A program made the position numbers and the translations under genes. This document shows, in pieces, positions 57,271 to 64,000 of a stretch of DNA of 64,000 nucleotides. Location of the stretch: positions 22,236,808 through 22,300,807 of the forward strand of contig CM064417.1 in NCBI GenBank assembly GCA_032690845.1. Reading direction: 5' to 3'. This stretch comes from Eleusine coracana subsp. coracana (taxonomy: Eukaryota > Streptophyta > Magnoliopsida > Poales > Poaceae). Each line of letters opens with the position of its first letter. Within the stretch, counting starts at the first letter, position 1. Under the pieces are notes generated by a model. That model was not told the origin of the DNA. It was given only the letters and a program-made list of their open reading frames with translations, and searched no databases.

Positions 57271-57719
57271 GTACAGAGGTTAGTTATCGACCCATTTAGT
57301 GGATTGTTTTCGTGCCCCGAAGTGAAAAAACATGAGCCATAGAGTCGCTAGTAAATAGTGGCAACTCCAGAAGCAACGCTTGATGCTTGTCTTGAAAATT
57401 TTAGAACATCATTACTTTAGAAATCTAACTTGACTCATTGTCCTCCCAACTAGTTGTGCTTTTCCCTATTAAATACCAGTAGTGTGGTCTTCTCTTGATG
57501 CGTCAACCATATTACCCACTCATTAACTTCATCCCTGTCATGGTTTGGTTAGTGATTTCCTCATAGACATAAGATTGTTAACTCTCGATACTCTCATGTC
57601 TTGCTTCCCTGAGGAGAAATACGATACCTTGGAATACTCCCGGGTGAAATGCTACAATAGTGTTCCATGTGCTTGTGGAATTAATTGATTTTATCTTTAG
57701 AGCGTAGCTAACGCCAACA
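57271..57719 (+). repeat. 3' LTR of the non-coding element, last fragment
   Basis: Continues 45043-46391 after the CRM-like insertion; ends TAACGCCAACA. It matches 37045-37483. Confidence 0.88.
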
Positions 57720-57724
57720 CCGGG

Positions 57725-58586
57725 CTGCCGGGTACGCCGAGTGGTCATGGAGGCCGGGCGGCAGGGTCGGTCGGGCGGCCATCCGATTTGGTCGGTTTTC
57801 CAACCGACTCATTATGGACGGCCATGATGATGTTCTACTGTTGGTTTTGAGGGTCGGTTGGCCTTTTCCCTTTTGTTTTGGGACAGTAGGCCTCCCAGGC
57901 CAGGCGGTAGGCTTAAAGCTCCGAGTGGCTTAGTAGGCCAGGTGGCAAACCCTTGTCGGGTAGCAAGACCCTCTGGGCGGCAAGACCCACCGGGCGGCAT
58001 GGCCCACCGGGTGGCAAGACCCGCCAGGCAGCATGGCCCGCCAGGCGTCAGCCCTTTGCTGGGTGGCCCAGTTCTCCTTCGCTTCTCCTGGTTGGGCCTT
58101 GTGTTGCCATCTTTCATTTGTCACTTTGAACTTCTTTTGGCCCGGGATTAGGAGATGGCTTCATGGTGAAGGAGTTTGCACGTCGACCGGGTGAGAGGTG
58201 AAGTTCTGAATTGTCTGGTGGTCCTTGGTCATGTTGTCATATGACCGGGAATTGATTGAACTACCGATTCACTCCGCCTAGTGATGATAGCTTATCATCC
58301 TGCTGGTTGATAATTTTACTTGATGATGACCTGACTAGGTGCTGATTCTGGCCGTTAATGACCCTGTCGGCATTAGGAAAATGGCTGTTTTCACAGCCAT
58401 GATTAGCCGACGAAGTGTTTTCTCATGTTTTTATATATTTTGGCCCTAAAGCACCTGCAAACACATATTCCACCAAAACTTGTGGATCTCATTAGTATAC
58501 ATATTTATTTTCATTATATTTTTATTAGAATCCACCTTTTTCTGGTAAATTGGTAGTCGAAAAAGAGAATTTACGACTACCAACAG
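57725..58586 (-). repeat. Athila-like 5' LTR, last fragment
   Basis: Matches 31538-32359; ends GACTACCAACA before the TSD GCCAT. It includes the 18-bp minisatellite at 57945-58055. Confidence 0.88.
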
Positions 58587-58990
58587 CCATCCACAAGCAG
58601 ATTCTTGGGAGGAGCCTTGTGAACAATGTCTCCTACCGTGGCCTTGGCTCATATCCTGCCGCCATCGACATTGTCGAGACGAGTGACTCTATTCCAGCAT
58701 AGGTCAAACCCCTACTCGTCGATGACTACTATTGTGAGAGGTGTTGCATGGATGACCACACCATCAAAGAATGTCCCATGGTGAGAAAATCCATTGTTTT
58801 GCCTAACGCTAACTTGTTCCATGAGAACACCCATTTCAAGCTTTTTAGGGACAAGGATGGCAAGGTGAAAGCAAAGGTTTTGGGAGCACCGAACAAGAAG
58901 AGAAAGGTCAGGAGCATATCGGTGCCTAAGTGCATTGTTGATCTTGAGAGGTCAACTAAGTACAAGTGGGTACCCAATAACAAGACCTAG
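58587..58990 (+). pseudogene. Second copia gag, continuation of the split gene
   Basis: The reading frame cut at 28349 resumes here after the duplicated GCCAT: HKQILGRSLVNNVSYRGLG, a TAG near 58700, then YCERCCMDDHTIKECPMVRK (a second zinc-finger-like CxxC...H...C), then ENTHFKLFRDKDGKVKAK and YKWVPNNKT. This is the gag-to-pre-integrase linker of SIRE-type copia elements. No integrase, RT or 3' LTR follows, so the element is truncated or was non-autonomous. Confidence 0.78.
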
Positions 58991-60968
58991 ATGATGGCGG
59001 TGGTGGTGGACCGGGAGATTATTTGAAGATCAAGTGGTGTCCACCATTAGTGACATGGACCTCAAGTAATATTTACTCATGAGGGAGGTATCCGTGTTTG
59101 CACCTGGTAGTTGTAGTGTGTTCTTTCTTTCTTGCATTGCATGGTAACTTAGACTCCTTTGTGACTAGTATGTTTTGCATCCATGCAGGGTTAAATAACT
59201 AAAAGGAAAACACATAAAAATTAGTCAATGTCTAACCCACTCAAGATAGCTATAAGCAAGGGGGAGTGCTTGATATGGTGGTTTAGCTTCTCTCAAGGCA
59301 AGGGTATGACTTATAGTGATTAAGATTGAGAGGATTCAAACTTAACATAGTTAGGTTTCCTTTGTGTCTTGTTTAATATTGCTTGCATACACATGGCATG
59401 TCTAAATTCCATTGCATTTATAAAATACTTGTTGCATGCATCATATAGGAAACACAAAGGAGGCTTGTCTCACTTGGAGAAACTTGTGCCTCATGATCAA
59501 TATGAGATTATATAACACGGTCCATAAGTGTGACCAAAGGAAAGGATTGTGCTTCATGCTCATTGAGCAAGCTCTTATGACCTCCGAGGTTAAATCTACT
59601 CACACGGTTCATGGACTAAGGCTCATACAAACCCATTTGGTTCTCAATTGCCTTTGGTTCTTATTTGCCATTTGTGAAAACTATTAGGCCATTGAGGGCC
59701 ACAATTTGAAAAGGAGTGGTTGAAACTTCCCTTCATGCTCCAAGTGCAGTGTTTAATTGGGTATTAAGTGAGTGCACATTGAAATTAGAGAATTTCATTG
59801 ATTCAATGAAAATCTGGTAGTGACGGTACAATCCACTCTAGGGACCGTACAGTCCGGTCTGTGCTCCAGGGCACAATGCTTCGGGAAAGTCTCGGGATAG
59901 AGTCTGGACAGAAGGTCTTATGACCATTCCATCCAGTCTATATGACCACCCAAAGATGATCGAAGCAGACCGGACAGTCTGGTCCAGAGACCGTATCGTC
60001 CGGTCACTATGGTTGGAACGTGTGTTGCGCTTCGAATCTCAACCGTCGATCTTGTCCCTTGAAGATCTCAGTCGTTCGATGAGTTTTGACCTAAGTCAAA
60101 TAGGTCAGACCCCTTCAGCTCCTTCCTCCAAGCCGAGAACACGTCGACTTCACGCTGCCTCTGCCATCGCCGCCCATGCGCCCGAGGTCACCGCTGTCGA
60201 GCTACTTCGTTGCCACACTACAGCACCGCCGCCGACCCCTGCTCACCGCCTTGCTTGCCCGCGCCCGTGCCCGCACCTAAGCCCACACCATAGTGCCGCC
60301 TGCTCTCCCCATGCCCTAGCGCCATCGCCTGTAGAACAGGAATACCCTTCGCTCGCCCCTCGTCATCGAGCACAGCTACCACCCTGCACCTCCTCTCCCC
60401 TGGGCACCCACCACCAAAGCCGCTGCATCCTCCACCACACCAAGCTCCGCCACAAAACCTAGGGCAAAGCTTGCCCCCTTCCTCCATCGCTGGTGACTAA
60501 AGGTTCCTATTTTCCAGTGATTGGTCGTCTGTTCATTATGGTGTTCTTCCCAACTATCTCTAGCGTATTGTGCTTTTGCTCCATTCAACGTAATATGCCC
60601 TAATTTCCAAGCAATTCCCTTAATTGATGCAATTGTATTTAATGCCTAGTCTTTAGTTGCACTAATTATGTAATTAGCTCAACCTAGCTTGAAATTGGTC
60701 GCATGTTTATTTATTGATTGCAATTCTAGGGTTTGTCTCACATTTAGTCTATAGTTAGATTAATTGTCTATTATTTGATTGTACACTAGATGACTCACAC
60801 CAGCCACATATAGTCGATGATCATTGTTGTACTTTGCAAATTGCTCTAGTGATCATGTCCATCATGAAGTGCTAGGATTTCTACTGCGTATTCTTACCTA
60901 GTGGTGCTTTGCTTGTAGATCATTTACTAGGTTCTATACTTATCCTATCTCCACCTATGTGTGTGCAA
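58991..60968. other. Unassigned repeat-like region
   Basis: No gene. A PPT-like AAGCAAGGGGGAG at 59236-59248 is followed by TGCTTGATATGG, which could be an LTR start, but no partner was found. 59820-60010 has GACCGGACAGTCTGGTC/GTCCGGTC motifs like those in the copia LTRs. 60120-60480 is GC-rich and codes only low-complexity ORFs; 60600-60960 is AT-rich. It may be an old LTR belonging to the pseudogene downstream. Confidence 0.45.
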
Positions 60969-62609
60969 TGATAGTTGATCAGTCAGCAGCAGATATGGTA
61001 GGACCAGGTGACCAGGATAAGTATAAGGGCAAGATGCCAAAGTAGAGCAGAGGCAGAAAGAGGACTAGGCTCGACAAAGAGTCGGAGAGAGCAAGACGGA
61101 TTGCACAACACTTAGAGTCTATGGAGCAGTCTCGCAAGATGCTCGGGTCTGTGTTGATCATAGAGAGCCTGACACTGGGAGTCAATGCCTGAGGAGGAGG
61201 AGAAGGAGGATGACAACCCCAGGGTTGTACACAAGGATTCGAGCCCCAGCTTGGACACAGGGTACTCTGGCCTCTCGCCAGAGAGCTTCATCGAGAACTG
61301 CAAACCAGGGTTCCTCCAGACAGCAGGAGGAGTCCGAGGAGGAAATAGAAGATGAAGGCTCTGAGGTGTCTAAGATAGAAGAATCTAAGGAGGAGGAGCC
61401 ACAGCAGCAGACACCTCAGCAGCAGAGGATTCTCACCGGGAAGGAGACCCGCAGTGCACATGTGTAGGTTGCACCAGGAGGCTGCAGAGACTAGTAGCTG
61501 CAGCTGGAGACAGGTACATCCTTGACGTTCCCACCCAGGATCTCATGATACGTCACCCCATGTCATTCGAGGAGTGGGTTCCCATTCTGAGGGACCCAGC
61601 TGGAGGAGAGAGGTTCTGGATAGACCTATAGAGGAGCACAGGTGAGGGCCTTCGACGCTACCTTGCCAGGACAGGCAAGACTAGAGTCTTTGTGCCACAG
61701 CAGTACATGAACTACTAGGCTATGAGGAGAGCAGTTGTCATAGATATGGAGCAGTACTTTGACTACCGGACCGGACTTGCAGAGTTGGTCACCACCCCCT
61801 ACAGGAACTGAGGGGACATAGTGTTGGAGTTCTATGCCTCACTTTGGTTAGCCAGAGATCACTCAGAGATCTGGTTTATGTTTTGAGGAGAGCCCCACCA
61901 CTTGAATAGACAGGATCTCACAGTTGCACTTGGCATGATAGCGTCTGACACTTAGTTGTACATGAGTGCCTATGGAGACTGGACTCCACCCCGCAGACCA
62001 CAGCAAAGGATGCTACCTCTGAACAACATGGTGTCTATAGCTTTTTAGCCACCTCACACCCCAGGATTCAACAGATGCCCAGCAAGGCTTACTACTAAGG
62101 AGAAGGTTGTCAGAGCGATAGTCACCAGGACTATCATTCCCAGGTCAGAGTACAGGGAGGAGTTTACGTTGCTCAACTAGTGGGCAGTTGCAGTGATGTT
62201 ACGCAGACAGGTCTTTGACTTGATGGACTTGATGATTGCTGAGATGGTGGAGGTTATTGCAGAGAGGGTTGGAGGACGTCACTTGGTCTATGAACCATAT
62301 ATCTGTTATCTCTTGAGGAGACTAGGACTAGTGATGGAGCATACCCAGGCAATCGCAGTCAACCTCTAGCTAGCAGACGGATAAGCAAGAGTCACCGCTA
62401 GTCACTCACGAGCAGGTGGCTCATCCAAAGGCGGTGATTCTTGAGTTAGGCAGTGTAGGAGCACCGTCGCAGCCAGCAGTTTTAGAGACAAATGTATCAT
62501 CCCGCCCCTTTCGAGGCTAGGCCTGCTTACAGTAGCCAACTCTTTAGGACCTTAAGACTACCCTCATAGACCAACACATGTCTTTTCTGCACACATTGTC
62601 CTCGCTCGT

Positions 62610-62690
62610 GTGCACCCAGAAAGAACTTCTGGGTCAGTCACCCATCGCTCTAGGCCAAGCATGCTTAACCTTGGAGTTCTTTAGAGATGA
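62610..62690 (-). promoter_or_regulatory. 5S-rRNA-like internal promoter, TRIM LTR 1
   Basis: The minus strand reads AACTCCAAGGTTAAGCATGC then TTGGCCTAGAGCGATGGGTG, matching the A-box/intermediate element/C-box region of plant 5S rRNA (AACTCCGAAGTTAAGCGTGC, ...GATGGGTGACC). In Cassandra this supports RNA polymerase III transcription. It is not a 5S gene. Confidence 0.85.
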
Positions 62691-63090
62691 GCTTTGAAAA
62701 AGAAGTTGCAAGTTGTTGGTATGAGTATTCTATCAATCCTATGAGCCTTGGCCTAGGATGTTACACTCTCACCCCCTTAGAAGATCAATGTCCTCATTGA
62801 TCAACCCCAAGCCAGGAATGTTCCCTCCTGGCCATGTCTGTGTGCCCAGTGCCAGCGCATGTGCCATGCTATGTGACCACTCTCTCGGCCCACACCAGCC
62901 ATGCACTCCATGCCTGCGCAATAGCGACCCCACACGCCCGTGAAACTACGAGGGTCGGCTCTAATACCAACTCTAATGTCTCTCCCCTCCAAGGCTAGGC
63001 CCTCTTACACCTAGCAGCTCTTTAGAACTTCAAGACTACCCTTACAGACCAACACATGTCTTTTCTGCACACTTTGTCCTCACTCGTGTG

Positions 63091-63170
63091 CACTCGGGAA
63101 GAACTTCCTGGTCGGTCATCCATCGCTCCAGGCCAAGCACGCTTAACCTTGGAGTTCTTTAGAGATGAGC
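63091..63170 (-). promoter_or_regulatory. 5S-rRNA-like internal promoter, TRIM LTR 2
   Basis: The minus strand has AACTCCAAGGTTAAGCGTGC and GGAGCGATGGATGACCGACC then AGGAAGT. This copy keeps GCGTGC and is slightly closer to 5S than LTR 1. As the 5' LTR, it would drive the element's transcript. Confidence 0.85.
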
Positions 63171-64000
63171 TTCTAGAAAAAAAGTTGCAACTTGTTAGTA
63201 TGAGTATTCTATCAATCCTATAAGCCTTGTGCCAGGATGTTACCAAAGATCATGCCTCCACTATTGCAGCGATAGCAGGATGCCTGAGTGACTTCATCCA
63301 AAGCACTACATATGAGAGGCGTGAGATGATGGGCATTATGAGGATTGACGCCGAGCAGCAGTAGCAGTAGCAACATCAGATAAGGATGATGGCTCTTCTG
63401 ATGAGTCAGATGTTGAGCTGACACATGGATAGGTGAGTCAGGCTAGGGTACCGTCACTTCAGCAGCTTCAGCAACTCCAGACACAGAGAGGCCCCTTCAC
63501 TATGATGATGACGTCGCGGTCTAGCATGAGCACACCTTCACTTTCTTGGGAGTTTTAGACAGGGGGAGCAAGACCTACTTTCTCAACTTTATAGTTCTCC
63601 CCGCTATCCAGTTTCTCTATATCTGCACTATTCTCACCACCTACTCAGTCTGCAGCACCACAGACAGTCATACCTTCTACCTCGACACTTCAGCCGCCAA
63701 TCAAGAGCCTGGTATTTTCAGAGATTGTCCTTACCACTTAGGCACCCCCACAGATAGAGACAACTACAACCTCCGCCCCTCCTTCTTCTGCTATTGACTC
63801 CACTCCTGTTACACCTCAGATAGCAGAGGACTTGGTTCGTGGAGGATTCATAGAGCAAGACATGGCCGATCTTAGTCTCCTTTAGGCATCTATTGTGTAG
63901 GAGACCGCCATTATCCCAGGGAGAGGTCAGGGCAGAGAGTCCGAGTCACTAGAGGATCTTCTGTACTTCGAGCATCTCGACACTTAGGTGGTAGAGACTC

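Larger units (their letters stand above)
35565..57719 (+). mobile_element. Large non-coding LTR retrotransposon (LARD-like)
   Basis: LTR ends TGTTGGTGGCC...GCCAACA; TSD TCGGG (35560-35564) and CCGGG (57720-57724), one mismatch. 5' LTR 35565-37483, PBS-like string at 37492, interior 37484-45042 (holding the 4.3-kb chromovirus-like insertion), PPT AAGCTTGGGGAGG (45030-45042), and 3' LTR from 45043 (split by the CRM-like element). The net interior is about 3.2 kb and has no recognisable protein domain. Ends and PBS style resemble Athila-type gypsy elements, so it probably used their proteins. Confidence 0.85.
28350..58586 (-). mobile_element. Athila-like Ty3/gypsy element, minus strand, host of four later elements
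   Basis: LTR ends are TGTTGGTGATCC...GACTACCAACA on the plus strand. The left (3') LTR is 28350-32359, interrupted at 28905-31379. The interior is 32360-34658, and the right (5') LTR is 34659-58586, interrupted at 35565-57724. The minus-strand PBS TCTGGCGCCGTTGCTGGGG (34635-34653) is of the Asp-tRNA type used by Athila/Tat elements. The only coding remnant is gag; pol is absent, so the element was non-autonomous or deleted. The TSD is perfect. Confidence 0.88.
62493..63244 (-). mobile_element. Cassandra-type TRIM retrotransposon
   Basis: A 752-bp element with two ~270-bp LTRs (62493-62765 and 62977-63244) around a ~210-bp non-coding interior. On the minus strand: LTR TGTAACATCC..., a PBS GGTATTAGAGCC (62957-62970), and a PPT AAGGGGGTGAGAG next to 62765. 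LTRs contain 5S-rRNA-like sequence, the defining Cassandra feature. Flanks ACAAA (62488-62492) and (C)CAAAG (63244-63249) suggest a TSD around CAAA, blurred by a terminal change. It interrupts the gag-like pseudogene. Confidence 0.88.
60969..63999 (+). pseudogene. Decayed gag-like retroelement ORF, interrupted by a TRIM
   Basis: Broken plus-strand frames that read as one protein: a basic N-terminus (MIVDQSAADMVGPGDQDKYK, then RGRKRTRLDKESERARR), an acidic part (61210-61467), and a central domain about 61510-62370 (MIRHPMSFEEWVPILRD, RTGKTRVFVPQQYMN, DIVLEFYASLWLARDHSEIW, NRQDLTVALGMIASD, FTLLN*WAVAVMLRRQVFDL). This resembles the ATHILA ORF1/plant-transposon-protein type from memory. After the TRIM it resumes at 63245 (DHASTIAAIAGCLSDFI), with a Gln-rich then Pro/Ser/Thr-rich tail to the window edge. 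Many stops, mostly TAG. Family uncertain. Confidence 0.5.

Noticed and set aside
59920..60462. A 180-codon ORF that could be read as a host protein.
   Set aside because: Composition is Pro/His/Ser/Ala low-complexity, it begins within the GTCCGGTC motif cluster of repeat origin, and shows no domain or splice context.
62610..63170. Possible 5S rRNA genes.
   Set aside because: Only the internal promoter-like core is similar. The sequences sit in two LTRs with PBS and PPT between, so this is a Cassandra TRIM.
1..64000. Host genes, tRNA genes, CRISPR arrays, prokaryotic operons or an antiviral defence system.
   Set aside because: Nothing of the kind is visible; the content is eukaryotic transposable elements throughout.

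Overview
This is plant nuclear DNA, almost certainly from a large-genome grass. I favour a panicoid (sorghum, sugarcane, Miscanthus or maize relative) from the style of the retroelements, but species is not decided by the sequence. I found no host gene, tRNA, rRNA gene or CRISPR array. Nearly the whole window is a stack of nested transposable elements, and most borders can be fixed by LTR ends (TG...CA), primer binding sites (PBS), polypurine tracts (PPT) and 5-bp target site duplications (TSD).

Layout. (1) 1-2326: decayed 3' end of an L1-type LINE (reverse transcriptase, zf-RVT, RNase H), plus strand. (2) 2469-25010: a Ty1/copia element on the minus strand with TSD ATTTG on both sides. Its pol is split by a 3.2-kb solo LTR (8042-11244). 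Its 5' LTR is split by a Tat-lineage Ty3/gypsy element (13616 to about 24225, minus strand). That gypsy element has two RNase H domains and, antisense to pol, an intron-containing gene with its own TATA box. (3) From 25058: a second, related copia element on the plus strand. Its gag reading frame is broken at 28349 and resumes at 58587, because 30 kb of later insertions sit between.

(4) The inserted 30 kb is an Athila-like gypsy element (28350-58586, minus, TSD GCCAT). Its left LTR carries an internally deleted gypsy element of the same family as the Tat element (28905-31374, plus, TSD AAAAG). Its right LTR carries a non-coding LTR element (35565-57719, plus, TSD TCGGG/CCGGG). That one in turn holds a Stowaway-like MITE in its 5' LTR, a non-autonomous chromovirus-like element in its interior (40127-44458, minus, TSD CCCAA), and a CRM-like chromovirus in its 3' LTR (46392-57265, plus, TSD CACTG). 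Insertion order is therefore copia, then Athila-like, then non-coding element, then CRM-like, which is four levels deep.

(5) The CRM-like element contains a near-perfect 3,095-bp tandem duplication of gag-end/protease/RT/RNase H/integrase-start. Its two copies differ at only a handful of bases, although the element's own LTRs differ by roughly 5%. (6) 58991-63999: degraded retroelement sequence with a gag-like pseudogene, interrupted by a Cassandra-type TRIM (62493-63244) whose LTRs carry 5S-rRNA-like promoter sequence.

No element here looks autonomous: every pol has stops, frameshifts or deletions. The points most worth following up are the late tandem duplication, the spliced antisense gene, two uncharacterised reading frames inside copia and chromovirus-like elements, and the conserved peptide encoded inside the chromovirus LTRs.
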